A stretch of 64,000 nt of DNA from Paracoccaceae bacterium (GTDB taxonomy: Bacteria; Pseudomonadota; Alphaproteobacteria; Rhodobacterales; Rhodobacteraceae). The notes beneath the pieces are model-generated. The model did no database searches. It was not told the DNA's origin and was given only the letters and a program-made list of their open reading frames with translations. The position numbers and the translations under genes were made by a program. How positions within the stretch are numbered: position 1 is the stretch's first letter; each line of letters opens with the position of its first letter. Location of the stretch: NCBI GenBank assembly GCA_028874915.1, contig JAPPHA010000081.1, positions 1-64,000 on the forward strand. The letters are read 5' to 3'. This document shows, piece by piece, positions 8,469 through 19,034 of the stretch.

Positions 8469-10157
8469 TTACTCGTTTTCCTTCCGCTGCAGCGCAGCTC
8501 CGAGAATGTCGCCGAGCGAGGCCCCCGAATCGGTTGAACCGTATTGCTCCACCGCTTCCTGCTCTTCGACAATTTCACGAGCCTTGATCGACAGCCTCAG
8601 CCGGCGGGCGCTACGTTCGATATTGGTGACACGGGCATCCACCTTGTCACCGACCGAGAACCGGTTCGGACGCTGTTCCGTCCTGTCACGGCTAAGGTCG
8701 GTGCGCCGGATGAAGGATTTCAGACCCTCATATTCGACTTCAATTCCGCCGTCCTCGATTGAGGTCACGGTCACGGTGATCACGGCACCGCGCCGGAGGC
8801 CGGAGAGCGCCTTGGCGAAGGGATCATTCAACGCCTTCACAGACAGTGAAATCCGTTCCTTCACCGGATCCACGTCAAGCACCATGGCTTTGATGAAGTC
8901 GCCCTTGCGGTAGGCCTTGATGGCTTCATCGCCGGGTGTATTCCAGTCGAGATCCGACAGGTGAACCATGCCGTCGATTCCACCGTCGAGTCCGACGAAG
9001 AATCCGAATTCGGTGATGTTCTTGATTTCTCCCGAAACCTCCGTCCCGGACGGATGATTGGCTGCGAAATTCTCCCAGGGATTGCCCTGAACCTGCTTGA
9101 GCCCCAGCGAGACCCGCCGTTTGTTGGTATCGATGTCGAGAACCATGACCTGCACTTCCTGGGACGTAGAGACAATACGTCCGGGATGGACGTTTTTCTT
9201 GGTCCAGGACATTTCGGAGACATGCACCAGCCCCTCGACCCCGGGTTCCAGTTCGACAAAAGCGCCATAGTCGGTGATATTGGTGACCCGGCCGGTCTGG
9301 ACGGATTCCAGCGGGTAACGGTCCCGAACCGCTTTCCATGGATCTTCCAGCAGTTGCTTGATTCCAAGGCTGATTCGCTGATTCTCGCGGTTGATCCGAA
9401 TCACCTGGACACGGACCGTCTCACCGACACTCAGCACCTCCGACGGATGATGAACCCGGCGCCAGGCCATGTCGGTCACATGAAGCAGACCGTCGACCCC
9501 TCCCAGATCGACAAAAGCGCCGTAGTCGGTAACATTCTTGACCACACCTTCGATGGCGTCGCCCTCGTTCAGCCGCCCGACGATCTCTGCTCGCTGTTCC
9601 GCACGGGCATCCTCGAGAATCACCCGCCGCGAAACCACGATATTGCCCCGGCGACGGTCGAGCTTGAGAATCTGGAAGGGTTGGGGAATCTGCATCAGCG
9701 GCGTCACGTCGCGAACCGGCCGGACATCGACCTGCGACCCGGGCAGAAAGGCCACGGCGCCACCCAAATCGACCGTGAACCCGCCCTTGACGCGGTTGAA
9801 GATGACGCCTTCAACCTTTTCCCCGGCAGCATAGGCCTTCTCGAGCCGATCCCAGGCCTCTTCGCGGCGTGCCTTGTCCCGGCTGATGACCGCTTCACCC
9901 CGAGCATTCTCGACGCGTTCGAGATACACCTCGACATCATCGCCCTCGGTCACTTCCGGGGCCTGGCCCGGACCGGCGAATTCCTTGAGGTCAACCCGGC
10001 CTTCCATCTTGTAGCCGATGTCGATGATGGCCTGTCCGGCCTCGACGGCAATCACCCGGCCCTTGACGACGGTGCCTTCCGATGGCGTATCGATTTCGAA
10101 GCTTTCGTTGAGAAGGGCCTCGAATTCCAGCATCGAGGCATCGTCGGGCATTGTCAT
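8469..10157 (-). CDS. rpsA: 30S ribosomal protein S1
   Basis: S1 (562 residues) binds mRNA and brings it to the 30S subunit. Six S1 RNA-binding domains can be traced. The first two are diverged (TVVKGRVIAVEAGQAIIDIG and KVEGVIFNRVKGGFTVDL). Domains 3-5 are canonical (GVVKNVTDYGAFVDLGGVDG, GRVTNITDYGAFVELEPGVE, GEIKNITEFGFFVGLDGGID), and a diverged sixth precedes the tail. The length is normal for alphaproteobacteria. The start MTMPDDASML follows the GGGATGG-like sequence upstream. It lies between cmk and ihfB, the standard order. Confidence 0.98.
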   Translation of the reverse strand: MTMPDDASMLEFEALLNESFEIDTPSEGTVVKGRVIAVEAGQAIIDIGYKMEGRVDLKEFAGPGQAPEVTEGDDVEVYLERVENARGEAVISRDKARREEAWDRLEKAYAAGEKVEGVIFNRVKGGFTVDLGGAVAFLPGSQVDVRPVRDVTPLMQIPQPFQILKLDRRRGNIVVSRRVILEDARAEQRAEIVGRLNEGDAIEGVVKNVTDYGAFVDLGGVDGLLHVTDMAWRRVHHPSEVLSVGETVRVQVIRINRENQRISLGIKQLLEDPWKAVRDRYPLESVQTGRVTNITDYGAFVELEPGVEGLVHVSEMSWTKKNVHPGRIVSTSQEVQVMVLDIDTNKRRVSLGLKQVQGNPWENFAANHPSGTEVSGEIKNITEFGFFVGLDGGIDGMVHLSDLDWNTPGDEAIKAYRKGDFIKAMVLDVDPVKERISLSVKALNDPFAKALSGLRRGAVITVTVTSIEDGGIEVEYEGLKSFIRRTDLSRDRTEQRPNRFSVGDKVDARVTNIERSARRLRLSIKAREIVEEQEAVEQYGSTDSGASLGDILGAALQRKENE

Positions 10158-10290
10158 CTAAGCTACCTTTCCATCCCTTTCGGGTCCGATCTTTCCGGCC
10201 GCGCGGTTGGTTCCGCGGGTCTTTCACTCATCACGCAAACCGACGCCCTACGAACATCGGAAGCCGCCACATAACAGAAGGGCCGGTTCG

Positions 10291-10929
10291 TCACCGACCC
10301 CGCCCGAGTCCTTTTTCGACCACGGCCACTGCCCTGGCAGCAGCCGACTCTATAGTGAGTTCACTGGTATCAAGCAAGACGGCATCGACGGCCTGACGAA
10401 GCGGCGCCACACCCCGGCCGGTATCCAGTGCATCTCGGACTCGGATCGTCTGCAGGACCTCATCCGGCGTCAGGGTCTCGCCCCGTCCGTGCATTTCCCG
10501 GTAACGCCTCCGGGCCCGAATGTCCTCGGCGGCAGTCACGAACAACTTCACCTCGGCATCGGGGCAAACCACGGTTCCGATGTCGCGGCCATCGAGAACG
10601 GCCCCACCCTCTCGGCCGGCAAACCACCGCTGAAACCCGATCAGTGCGTTCCGGACTTCCGGAAGGACTGCAATCCGGGCCGCCGCCTCCGACACCGGAT
10701 CGTCGCGTAACCCATTGAGCGCCAGATCCGCTTCCGAGAGCCCGGCGGCGAGCACCGGGGCTTCGGACTCGGCATCGTCCAACCGGCCCAAATCAAGCAG
10801 TTTCCGGGCCACAACCCGATAGAGCAGACCCGTGTCAAGATGGTGGAAGTCGAAGCGCTCGGCCACGGCCCGGGCGATCGTCCCCTTTCCCGCTGCCGCC
10901 GGCCCGTCAATGGCAACCGTGAATCTCAC
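10291..10929 (-). CDS. cmk: Cytidylate kinase
   Basis: Cmk phosphorylates CMP and dCMP with ATP. The P-loop AIDGPAAAGKGTIARAVAE is at the N-terminus. Other signatures are LDTGLLYR, LDGRDIGTVVCPDAEVK and RARRRYREM. The frame is open to 11097, but the family starts only a few residues before the P-loop. The GTG at 10929 gives MRFTVAIDGPAAAG and 212 residues, the usual size, and clears the aroA stop by 20 bases. The aroA-cmk-rpsA order is conserved and suggests co-transcription. Confidence 0.95.
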   Translation of the reverse strand: MRFTVAIDGPAAAGKGTIARAVAERFDFHHLDTGLLYRVVARKLLDLGRLDDAESEAPVLAAGLSEADLALNGLRDDPVSEAAARIAVLPEVRNALIGFQRWFAGREGGAVLDGRDIGTVVCPDAEVKLFVTAAEDIRARRRYREMHGRGETLTPDEVLQTIRVRDALDTGRGVAPLRQAVDAVLLDTSELTIESAAARAVAVVEKGLGRGR

Positions 10930-10949
10930 TTCGCGTTCGCGGGCCCGGT

Positions 10950-12320
10950 TCAGTCGCCCGCGGCGCCGGTGCCATCGTTGTTGCCGGCGAGCCGTGCCCC
11001 GAGTTGGCTCATCAACGCCGCGAAACCGGGAAAACTGGTATCGATAACCCGCGCGTCGTCCACGGACACCGGTGCCCGCGAAGCCAGACCGAGGCACAGG
11101 AACGCCATGGCGATCCGGTGGTCGAGACGCGCCGCCACGGTGCCGCCGCCTGGGACGCCGTCACCCCCACGACCATCGACAACCAACCAGTCCCGGCCTT
11201 CCTCGACAGTGACGCCATTTGCTTCGAGGCCCCGGGCGGTCGCGTCGATACGGTCACTTTCCTTGACTCGCAGCTCTCCGATTCCACGGAACGTGGTCCG
11301 ACCTTCGGCAAAGGCCGCAACCACGGCCAGGATCGGGTATTCGTCAATCATCGATGGTGCCCGGTCCGGCGGGACATCCACGCCGCTGAGACGACTCGAC
11401 CGGACCCGGAGGTCAGCGACCGGTTCGCCGCCGGTCACTCGCTCGCGGCTGAACGTCAAATCGGCCCCCATGTCCAGGAGAGTCTCGTAGAGGCCGGTCC
11501 GCGTCGGATTCCGACTGACGCCGGGAACCACAATATCCGATCCCTCGGTGATCAACGCGGCACAGACCGGGAATGCGGCAGAGGACGGATCCCGGGGGAC
11601 CGTTATCGCCTGACCCGTCAACTCCGGCTGCCCGACAACCGTGATTTCGCGTCCATCCGCCTTTTCGGACGTCGTCACCTCGGCGCCAAACCCCCTGAAC
11701 ATCCTCTCGGTGTGGTCCCGGGTTGCCACCGCCTCGATCACGTGAGTCCGGCCTGGCGCACTGAGCCCAGCCAGGAGGACGGCCGACTTGACCTGGGCCG
11801 AAGGATGCGGCGATTCGAAAGCGATGGGCAGTGGATCGTTGGCACCGACCAAGGTGAGCGGTAGACGCCCGCCGGCCCGGCCGACGGCATGGGCACCGAA
11901 GCGCGCGAGCGGCTCCGTGACCCGGGCCATGGGCCGGGACCGGAGAGACCGGTCACCAGTGTAAGTGGCGGTGATCGGCTGCGTGGCGGCGGCCCCCATG
12001 ATCAGGCGGACACCGGTACCGGAGTTCCCACAGTCGATCACGTCGTCGGGTTCGGCGAATCCGCCGGTTCCGACGCCATGGACATGCCAGCGCCCGTCGC
12101 GCCCCCGCTCGACAGCGGCCCCGAAGGCCCGCATGGCCCGACCTGTATGCTGGACGTCCCCACTCTCCAGCAATCCGCTGATGACGGTCTCACCAACGGA
12201 GAGCGCCCCGAGGATCAAGGCCCGATGCGAAATCGACTTGTCTCCGGGAACCCGGGCCTCCCCCCGGAGAGGCCCTGACGGCCAGGCCGTCAGCCCGTTC
12301 TGCACATTTTGGTCAGACAT
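10950..12320 (-). CDS. aroA: 3-phosphoshikimate 1-carboxyvinyltransferase (EPSP synthase)
   Basis: AroA (456 residues) joins shikimate-3-phosphate and phosphoenolpyruvate in the shikimate pathway. Seen motifs are [16 protein letters not shown] (substrate-binding Lys and Ser), [12 protein letters not shown], the PEP-binding [13 protein letters not shown], and LRVKESDRI. In the phosphate loop the residue after GNSGT is Gly, and the sequence [10 protein letters not shown] has the usual arginines. By eye it looks like a class I/II intermediate, so glyphosate behaviour should not be read from it. The last 20 residues are Gly/Asn-rich and unlike the family. Confidence 0.97.
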   Translation of the reverse strand: MSDQNVQNGLTAWPSGPLRGEARVPGDKSISHRALILGALSVGETVISGLLESGDVQHTGRAMRAFGAAVERGRDGRWHVHGVGTGGFAEPDDVIDCGNSGTGVRLIMGAAATQPITATYTGDRSLRSRPMARVTEPLARFGAHAVGRAGGRLPLTLVGANDPLPIAFESPHPSAQVKSAVLLAGLSAPGRTHVIEAVATRDHTERMFRGFGAEVTTSEKADGREITVVGQPELTGQAITVPRDPSSAAFPVCAALITEGSDIVVPGVSRNPTRTGLYETLLDMGADLTFSRERVTGGEPVADLRVRSSRLSGVDVPPDRAPSMIDEYPILAVVAAFAEGRTTFRGIGELRVKESDRIDATARGLEANGVTVEEGRDWLVVDGRGGDGVPGGGTVAARLDHRIAMAFLCLGLASRAPVSVDDARVIDTSFPGFAALMSQLGARLAGNNDGTGAAGD

Positions 12321-12411
12321 CTCTCCGACTCCCGGTTCTCTTGAGGCCTTGCGGTCGCCAGCGGATCCCGGTTGTGGCGGCCGGGTCCGCCATCCCGACT
12401 GTGAATTCGTG

Positions 12412-13161
12412 TTAACGCTTCCGAAATGTCAGATAAACAGGTCTTCGCGATTCCCGAAGGGCCTTTTGTTCGTAGCGGGTTGAGGGCCAGTCCCGCCAGG
12501 GAGTCCGCCAGTCCGCCGGGCCTTCCGCCAGCCATTCGAACCGACCGCCCGCCGGAACCCGTTCGAGACTTTGCCGGACGTAGCTCCCGATGTCGGTGGC
12601 GATACGCAGGGTCCCGCCGGGTGTCATCGCACGCGCGAGAGGGACCAGGTATTCATCCGTGACAAATCGGCGCCGATGGTGACGCCGTTTGGGCCAGGGG
12701 TCAGGATACAGAAGATATACCCTTCCGATCGACCCCGGCGGCAACACGTCCAACAGGTCCCGGACGTCTCCCGGGTGGATCCGGACATTGCCGACGCCTC
12801 GATCAATGAGCTTGCCCAGGAGGCTTGCGACGCCGTTGACGAAGGGCTCGCATCCGAAGAACAAGACCTGGGGATGGGCAACGGCCTGATGCAGCAGGTG
12901 CTCTCCACTTCCGAAACCGATCTCCAGCCAGACCGGCGGTTTTTCAGTGCCTGTACCGGTCGACGGCCGGGCAGAGGGGCCAAGGTCCGGGGCGAGTGGA
13001 ATCCGGTCGGGATTCTCGGCCGGATCGACTCCGACGATCCGGAAATCATCGAGACAGTGATCAAGATGCCGCTGCTGCCGGTCACGGAGCGGGCGACCCC
13101 GGCGGCGGCCATGGAGTTTTCGCGACGGTCGGCTGGACGGCGAGGGTGAACACTGACCCAT
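12412..13161 (-). CDS. trmB: tRNA (guanine-N7)-methyltransferase
   Basis: TrmB makes m7G46 in the variable loop of tRNAs using S-adenosylmethionine. The SAM site [15 protein letters not shown] and the tRNA-binding motif [17 protein letters not shown] are intact, followed by [14 protein letters not shown]. The N-terminus (first about 20 residues) is Arg/Ser-rich. It lies between lnt and aroA. In many relatives metK and a regulator separate lnt from trmB; they are absent here. Confidence 0.95.
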   Translation of the reverse strand: MGQCSPSPSSRPSRKLHGRRRGRPLRDRQQRHLDHCLDDFRIVGVDPAENPDRIPLAPDLGPSARPSTGTGTEKPPVWLEIGFGSGEHLLHQAVAHPQVLFFGCEPFVNGVASLLGKLIDRGVGNVRIHPGDVRDLLDVLPPGSIGRVYLLYPDPWPKRRHHRRRFVTDEYLVPLARAMTPGGTLRIATDIGSYVRQSLERVPAGGRFEWLAEGPADWRTPWRDWPSTRYEQKALRESRRPVYLTFRKR

Positions 13162-13181
13162 GCGGTCTCTCGATCCCGGCC

Positions 13182-14795
13182 TCAGTTCGGGGCCGCCGGG
13201 CCGCCGTCACCGTTGCCGGAACGGCCTGCCGTGCGAGCGCCACGACGGGACATGCCGGCAAGACCCAGGATCACGAGCGCCGCAGTGAGCCATGGCCATT
13301 CTCCGGTGAGGGCATAGGGAGGAGGGGAGTCCGCCTCCGGCAGCCAGGCATCCAGCGAGTCCGCGGTCCCGAGTGCAAGACTGGCCAGAACGCGACCGCG
13401 AGCGTCAATCACGGCTGAGATCCCGGTATTCGCCACGCGAACGAGCGGCAATCCCTGCTCGATGGCCCGGACCCGCGCCTGCGCCAGGTGCTGATACGGT
13501 CCCGAGAGTTCGCCGAACCAGGCATCGTTGGTGACATGCAACAGCCAGTCCGGCCGGTCACCGGAGACACGGACATCGCCCGGGAACACGGCTTCATAAC
13601 AAATCAACGGCAGGACAGCCGGAATCCCCGGCAGGCGAATCACCTTTGGCCCCTCGCCAGCCGAAAACCCCGCCGTCCCGCCGCCGGCGAGGCCGCGCAA
13701 GCCCAACCGGCCAAAAACCGACGCGAGGGGGAAGAATTCGCCAAACGGCACCAGGTGGTGCTTGTCATATACCGCGGCAACGGCGCCATCCCGGTCGAGA
13801 AACAGGATGCTGTTGTAGAGTGCCTCACCGTCCCTCCGGACGGCGCCGACGATGGCGCGGCCGCCCGGGCCGGCGGAATCGGCGATCTTCGCGCGAATCT
13901 CGGGCTGGCGGCTGTACCCGGACGATATGGCCGTCTCCGGCCAGATGACCAGATCCGGCACCGGCGATCCTTCAGGGCGCACGGCGCTCATCCGGATCTG
14001 CCGTTCAAAGAACTCCCGGACTTTCCCCTTTTCCCATTTGAGGTGCTGTTCGGCGTTCGGCTGCACAATCCGTAACCGGAGCGCACCCGCCTCGTTGCCG
14101 GGTTCGACGGGCTCGGATTCCCGGGCCCAGCCGAACAGGAGGGCAACGACGAAGGCCCCGGCCGGAACACCGAGGCGAATGAACGGCGGCCATTCCCGGA
14201 TCGCCGGCAGGAAGCCGATCAGCAGCGTCAGAAAACTGAGGCCGAACGGGCCGGTGACAGCGGCCAACTGGATGATTGCCAGGTCACTCCAGATGTAGCC
14301 GATCAGCCCCCAGGGAAAACCGGTCGCCAGGAATGAACGCAGGAACTCTGACAAACTCCAAAGTGCCGCCAGAGCCGGCAGCGCGACGACGCCCCCTCCC
14401 GCGAGCCGATGCCCGGCAAAGAACGGAACGGCCCAGAAAACGGCCATGCCGGCTACGGTAAGCACCAGGGCAAAGGGTGCCATCCAGCCATGGACATCGG
14501 GACGGACCAGGAAGGGCTCGACGATCCAGACCATTGTCAGGGCGAAATACCCGCATCCGGCCATCAGGCCGATCCGGAACGCCCGACCCGCGGAGCCGGC
14601 CTCGAGAAACAGGAATCCGAGCGCCGGCAGTGCCAGGACGGCACCCCAGGGAAACGACAGCGGGGCTTGGCCTAGGGCAAGAACCAGCCCCGATCCGGCG
14701 CTCGCAGGCATCGCCAACCAGCGCCAGCGAGGCGCCGAGCCTGCAGAACCTCGGTTCGGTCCGAGGGGAAGCCGGGCCTGCCTCCGATCCGCCAT
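13182..14795 (-). CDS. lnt: Apolipoprotein N-acyltransferase
   Basis: Lnt adds the third acyl chain to lipoproteins at the outer face of the inner membrane. The N-terminal half has several membrane segments. The C-terminal nitrilase-like domain shows the Glu-Lys-Cys triad in IWPETAISSGY (Glu), YDKHHLVPFGEFFPL (Lys) and PLICYEAVFPGD (Cys). A last membrane segment is near the end (LTAALVILGLAGM). The length of 537 residues is normal. It sits 11 bases downstream of the corC-like gene on the same strand. Confidence 0.96.
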   Translation of the reverse strand: MADRRQARLPLGPNRGSAGSAPRWRWLAMPASAGSGLVLALGQAPLSFPWGAVLALPALGFLFLEAGSAGRAFRIGLMAGCGYFALTMVWIVEPFLVRPDVHGWMAPFALVLTVAGMAVFWAVPFFAGHRLAGGGVVALPALAALWSLSEFLRSFLATGFPWGLIGYIWSDLAIIQLAAVTGPFGLSFLTLLIGFLPAIREWPPFIRLGVPAGAFVVALLFGWARESEPVEPGNEAGALRLRIVQPNAEQHLKWEKGKVREFFERQIRMSAVRPEGSPVPDLVIWPETAISSGYSRQPEIRAKIADSAGPGGRAIVGAVRRDGEALYNSILFLDRDGAVAAVYDKHHLVPFGEFFPLASVFGRLGLRGLAGGGTAGFSAGEGPKVIRLPGIPAVLPLICYEAVFPGDVRVSGDRPDWLLHVTNDAWFGELSGPYQHLAQARVRAIEQGLPLVRVANTGISAVIDARGRVLASLALGTADSLDAWLPEADSPPPYALTGEWPWLTAALVILGLAGMSRRGARTAGRSGNGDGGPAAPN

Positions 14796-14806
14796 GACGG
14801 ATCCGG

Positions 14807-15664
14807 TCAGGTGATGGTGTCGGTCCGGCGAATCCGCAACCGGCGGATGCGCCGGGGATCGGCTTCCACGATCTCGACTTCGTACCCTTTCCCGAGCGGA
14901 ATCACTTCACCTCGAACGGGGACCCTTCCGCAGGCCATGAACACCAGTCCGGCAAGGGAGTCGATGTCCTCGTCATCCTCTCCGTCGAGGAAGGTCTCGC
15001 CGACTGCGTCCTGAAAATCCTCGAGGGATGCGCGAGCCTGACAAAGATATACGCCCGGTCGTTCCTCGATCCATGCCGCGTCCACTTCGGCGTCATGCTC
15101 GTCGACGATTTCGCCGACCACCTGCTCGACAAGGTCCTCGGTGGTGACCAAACCGTCAACACCCCCATACTCGTCGATGACCAGCGCCATGTGCTTCCGT
15201 TCGTTCTGCATTTTCTGGAACAGAACGCCGATCGGCATCGATGGCGGTGCGAACAGCAACGGCCGGATCAGCGTCTTCAGCCTGAATTGCCGGGACTTGC
15301 CGTTGAAACCGTAGGCCAGGGCCAGGTCCTTGAGATGGATCATGCCGAGTGGATGGTCGAGACTGTTCTTAAAAACTGGCAACCTCGAGAATCCGCTGTC
15401 GCTGAAGACCTTGACCAGTTCCTCCCGCCCGAGATCGTGAGGGACCGCAACGATGTCCGCCTTGGGAACAGCGACATCCTCCACGCGGAGCGACAGGAGA
15501 TTGCCAATTCCGCCTTCGGGCAGCGACTGTCCGGACATGATCTCCGACGCCGGCGTTTCGCCCGCAGGCCGAAACAGGCTCGTCAGGGTCTTGAAAAGGG
15601 TAGGTCTGTCTCCCGAATGCGCGCCACGCGCTGCGATAGGGGAGTCGTCAGTCACTTCGTTCAT
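14807..15664 (-). CDS. CorC/TlyC (HlyC) family CBS-domain protein
   Basis: A 285-residue cytosolic protein of two CBS domains and a C-terminal CorC_HlyC transporter-associated domain. The signature LVIDEYGGVDGLVTTEDLVE ends the second CBS domain, and the last 85 residues (from GVYLCQARASLEDF) form the associated domain. It lacks the membrane DUF21 part of larger relatives. Homologues are linked to magnesium/cobalt efflux or to membrane-protein quality control, and their fixed place next to ybeY and lnt is a conserved neighbourhood. The real function is not settled, so I give no symbol. Confidence 0.9.
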   Translation of the reverse strand: MNEVTDDSPIAARGAHSGDRPTLFKTLTSLFRPAGETPASEIMSGQSLPEGGIGNLLSLRVEDVAVPKADIVAVPHDLGREELVKVFSDSGFSRLPVFKNSLDHPLGMIHLKDLALAYGFNGKSRQFRLKTLIRPLLFAPPSMPIGVLFQKMQNERKHMALVIDEYGGVDGLVTTEDLVEQVVGEIVDEHDAEVDAAWIEERPGVYLCQARASLEDFQDAVGETFLDGEDDEDIDSLAGLVFMACGRVPVRGEVIPLGKGYEVEIVEADPRRIRRLRIRRTDTIT

Positions 15665-15691
15665 CGGGTCATAGGTGATCGTCGACAGGCG

Positions 15692-16246
15692 TCATCCCGT
15701 CGTGGTGTTGGATCTATATGGATCACCGACGCCCAGCTTGGCAAGGGCCGACGTCTCGATGGCCCGCATGTTCCGGACTTCGGTACCGGTCGCGTGATCG
15801 AATCCAAGGAGGTGGAGAATGCCGTGAATCAGGAGATGGGTGACGTGGTTCTCAAGCGTTGTGTCAACCCGAGCCGCCTCCCCTGCGCAGGTTTCGAAGG
15901 ACATGGCAATATCGCCCAGGCTTCCGGACCAATGCCAAGGCCCCGACGGCCCGTGGTCCTGGCCCCGGTCGTCAACATCTTCCGGCCGGAAACCGGTCGT
16001 GCCGGCCCGTTCACCGGATGCTGGCCAGGACAGGATGTCGGTGGCTCGAGCCTCGCCACGGAACCGCCCGTTGAGGCGAGCAAGTGTCGCATCATCGGTT
16101 GCCAGAACGGCAAATCCCGGCGTTTCCGGGCCAAGGCCAAGTTCGCCGCACACGGCCTTGTGGGCGCGTCGGGCAATCGTACCGAGGTCGATCGCCGTCC
16201 AGCGACAGTCCTCCATACGGATTTCAATCCCTTCCGTCGGTTCCAT
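15692..16246 (-). CDS. ybeY: Endoribonuclease YbeY (16S rRNA maturation)
   Basis: YbeY is a zinc-dependent RNase needed for 16S rRNA 3' maturation and ribosome quality control. The zinc motif H-x3-H-x5-H is complete in HGILHLLGFDHATGTE. The conserved TDILSWP-type strand is also present. The open frame begins at 16471 inside phoH; the ATG at 16246 is preferred because it gives MEPTEGIEIRMEDCRW, matching the first strand of the family. It then overlaps the phoH end by 23 bases, giving 184 residues. A later ATG at 16216 would remove the overlap. Confidence 0.92.
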   Translation of the reverse strand: MEPTEGIEIRMEDCRWTAIDLGTIARRAHKAVCGELGLGPETPGFAVLATDDATLARLNGRFRGEARATDILSWPASGERAGTTGFRPEDVDDRGQDHGPSGPWHWSGSLGDIAMSFETCAGEAARVDTTLENHVTHLLIHGILHLLGFDHATGTEVRNMRAIETSALAKLGVGDPYRSNTTTG

Positions 16247-17366
16247 CGGGGCGTGGTTCCGACTCCGGTCCGGTATCCGACTCGGCGGCGCCATAGGCAT
16301 CAACGATCTGACGTACAAGACCATGGCGAACCACGTCCTCGGATCCGAATCGGATGAATCCGATACCGTCGATTCCCTTGAGGAGGCGGGTGGCTTCGAC
16401 CAGGCCTGACCGGAGACCGCGCGGCAGATCAATCTGGCTGGTGTCTCCTGTGATCGCCATGCGCGATCCATGCCCGAGGCGTGTCAGGAACATCTTCATC
16501 TGCATCGACGTCGCGTTCTGGGCCTCGTCGAGAACAGCGAAGGCGTTCTCCAGCGTCCGGCCCCGCATGAACGCGAGCGGAGCGATTTCGATCAGGTTGT
16601 CTTCGATCAGGCGTCCCAATTGCTTGGACGGAAGGAAGTCGTTCAGTGCCGCATGCAGCGGCTGCATGTAGGGATCGACCTTTTCGCGCATGTCGCCCGG
16701 CAGGAATCCGAGGCGCTCCCCCGCTTCCACAGCCGGGCGGGAAAGGATGATGCGGTCGACTTCGCCGGAGAGATACAGTGAAACCGCCACCGCAACGGCC
16801 AGATAGGTCTTTCCGGTTCCGGCCGGCCCGAGACCGAAGACCATGTCGTCGCGAAACAGCCGCCGGATATAGGCGGCCTGGGTCGGCGTGCGCGGCTCGA
16901 CCGTCTTCCGGCGCGTGCGGATCTCTATCTGCCGGTCATCAGACTCTCCCGGCCTCCACGGTTCCGTGGAGGATACGCCGCCGCCATCGTCGTTGCGGCT
17001 GCCGTGTCCCCGCCGAAATTGTCCGTGCCGCGTTTCCCGGCCCGTCCGGGTTTCACCATTCCCACGTCCGGTCTCGAACCGTATCGTGGCATCGATGTCC
17101 ATGGGACCCACCGGGCGACCGCCCTCCAACCGCTCGTAGAGAACTCTGAGTACCCGCGCCGCGCGGCCGCGCGCCTCCCCGTCCCCGATGATGTCGAGAT
17201 GGTTGCCGCGCCGGGTTATCTGGACACCGAATTCGGCTTCCACACGGCCCAGGTTGCGGTCGAATTCGCCGCACAGGCTGACCAACAGTCGATTGTCGGG
17301 GAATTCCAGGCTGCTGCGGTCGACCGCAGGTCGTTGCCGGGATATCGAATCGGCGGATATCGCCAA
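16224..17366 (-). CDS. PhoH family ATPase
   Basis: PhoH-like (YbeZ-type) P-loop ATPase, a partner of YbeY in rRNA and RNA handling. Walker A is GLGPAGTGKTYLAVAVA, Walker B FAVLDEAQNATS, and the sensor MAITGDTSQIDLPRG follows. An N-terminal KH-like part contains GVQITRRGNHLDIIG. The frame is open to an ATG at 17552, which would overlap miaB by 70 bases. I prefer the TTG at 17366 because GGAG lies 6 bases upstream and the protein then starts shortly before the family's SLEFPDNRLL strand, giving 380 residues. Between Walker A and the N-domain is a low-complexity Arg/Gly-rich linker of about 60 residues (GRGNGETRTGRETRHGQF...), longer than usual. Confidence 0.9.
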   Translation of the reverse strand: MAISADSISRQRPAVDRSSLEFPDNRLLVSLCGEFDRNLGRVEAEFGVQITRRGNHLDIIGDGEARGRAARVLRVLYERLEGGRPVGPMDIDATIRFETGRGNGETRTGRETRHGQFRRGHGSRNDDGGGVSSTEPWRPGESDDRQIEIRTRRKTVEPRTPTQAAYIRRLFRDDMVFGLGPAGTGKTYLAVAVAVSLYLSGEVDRIILSRPAVEAGERLGFLPGDMREKVDPYMQPLHAALNDFLPSKQLGRLIEDNLIEIAPLAFMRGRTLENAFAVLDEAQNATSMQMKMFLTRLGHGSRMAITGDTSQIDLPRGLRSGLVEATRLLKGIDGIGFIRFGSEDVVRHGLVRQIVDAYGAAESDTGPESEPRPDGTDGRD

Positions 17367-17482
17367 ACAGGTCTCCGTTCCGGGGCAGGGTCCGATCTCC
17401 GTGAAAGTGCCGGAACCCAGGCGTGATTGCAAGCCTCGTCGACGACGGACCCTCGCGTGTTTGCCCGCGCCCGAACCGGAGG

Positions 17483-18925
17483 TCAGACAGCCCGGCCAGA
17501 CGGCGCCGGCTCGGCGCCCGACGGGATTCCACCGCCTCCGTTCAACGACCATTTCATGTTCGGAGGATTGCCGCCGGCGCCCGGGACGGTCGGCAGGACA
17601 CCGGAAAGCGAGTTGGCTTCCGATCCCAGGATCCGAACCGGGAGGATCTGGCCGAGCGCCGACTCCGGGGCCATCAGGTGGACCGGAATCATGTGGGGTG
17701 ACCGGCCCGCCACCTGTCCCGGAAGTCGCCCACGCCGTTCCACGAGGACCGGAAACGTGTGGCCGACCTGGGTGGCCTGGTAGGCCTGACGCTGCCGGGT
17801 CAGGAGCACCTGCAGGCGCTGCAGCCGGTCGGACGCTTCCGCCGGGTCGACTTGCCGGCGTTCGGCCGCCGGCGTTCCCGGCCGCGGTGAGTACCGGAAG
17901 GAAAACGCCTGCGCGTAGCCAATGTCACGGCACAGAGCCAGCGTCTCCTGAAAGTCGGCTTCCGTCTCCCCGGGAAAACCGACGATGAAGTCCCCGGAGA
18001 TGGCGACGTCCGGCCGCGCCTCTCGGATCCTCGCGATCACGTGCCGGTACTGTTCCGCCGTGTGCCGGCGATTCATCGCCCGAAGCACCCTGTCCGAACC
18101 TGACTGAACCGGAAGATGAAGATAGGGCATAAGCTTTCGGGTATCGGCGAAAGCGGCGATCAGGTCGTCGTCCATGTCCCGCGGATGCGACGTTGTGAAG
18201 CGGATCCGCTCCAGGCCGTCGATGGCCGCCGCCGCCCGGACCAGCCTGGCCAGTGACCAGTCGGACCCGTCCGGGCCCTCGCCATGATAGGCATTCACGT
18301 TCTGGCCGAGAAAGGTAATCTCGGAGACCCCGTCGGCCACCAGCTCCCGGGCTTCCTCCAGAACACGGGCTGCCGGACGCGAAACCTCGACGCCGCGGGT
18401 ATAGGGAACCACACAGAACGCACAGAACTTGTCGCAGCCTTCCTGGACAGTGAGGAAGGCGGTTGGCGACCGTCGGCGTCCCGAACGTCGTGCGAGATGT
18501 GCAAACTTGTCCTCGTCAGGAAACTCCGTGTCGAGCTGGGTTTCACCCCTGGCCGCCCGGGCTACCAGGGCGGGAAGCCGATGATAGGCCTGCGGTCCGA
18601 CGACGACATCGACCAGCGGCTGGCGACGCACGATTTCTGCGCCTTCGGCCTGGGCAACGCAGCCGGCGACGCCGACAAGGAGGTCTGGGCGGGCATCCTT
18701 GAGCGGCTTGTACCGGCCGAGTTCCGAATACACCTTCTCCGCCGCCTTTTCGCGGATATGACAAGTGTTGAGCAGAATGAAATCTGCATCCTCCGGATTC
18801 GACGTCTCTTGCCAGGTGCCGTCCTGGCAGAGCTGGCCGGCCATCCGTTCGGAATCATAGACATTCATCTGGCAGCCGTGCGTGCTGACAAACAGCTTGC
18901 GGACGCCCATGTCCTTCTCGTTCAT
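17483..18925 (-). CDS. miaB: tRNA-2-methylthio-N6-dimethylallyladenosine synthase
   Basis: MiaB is a radical-SAM methylthiotransferase that modifies i6A37 in tRNAs. The N-terminal domain has three Cys ligands for one 4Fe-4S cluster ([33 protein letters not shown]). The radical-SAM cluster motif is [22 protein letters not shown] domain follows near residues 380-445. The last about 30 residues (Gly/Pro-rich, from PTVPGAGG) extend past the TRAM domain and overlap the longest possible phoH frame. It is the first gene of the long minus-strand run. Confidence 0.97.
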   Translation of the reverse strand: MNEKDMGVRKLFVSTHGCQMNVYDSERMAGQLCQDGTWQETSNPEDADFILLNTCHIREKAAEKVYSELGRYKPLKDARPDLLVGVAGCVAQAEGAEIVRRQPLVDVVVGPQAYHRLPALVARAARGETQLDTEFPDEDKFAHLARRSGRRRSPTAFLTVQEGCDKFCAFCVVPYTRGVEVSRPAARVLEEARELVADGVSEITFLGQNVNAYHGEGPDGSDWSLARLVRAAAAIDGLERIRFTTSHPRDMDDDLIAAFADTRKLMPYLHLPVQSGSDRVLRAMNRRHTAEQYRHVIARIREARPDVAISGDFIVGFPGETEADFQETLALCRDIGYAQAFSFRYSPRPGTPAAERRQVDPAEASDRLQRLQVLLTRQRQAYQATQVGHTFPVLVERRGRLPGQVAGRSPHMIPVHLMAPESALGQILPVRILGSEANSLSGVLPTVPGAGGNPPNMKWSLNGGGGIPSGAEPAPSGRAV

Positions 18926-19034
18926 CGGTGTGTTTTCCTCACCGGCCCGCGCCGTCCGGTGTCATCCTCTGGGGCAGCCGCCATCAACCCGGAGCCGACA
19001 CGTGCAAGTCCCGCAGCCGGAATTCGGTGAGCAG

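Noticed and set aside
8961-10274. 437-residue plus-strand ORF
   Set aside because: Shadow of rpsA; the minus strand gives six S1 domains.
15095-16357. 420-residue plus-strand ORF
   Set aside because: Shadow of the corC-like and ybeY genes, no family pattern.
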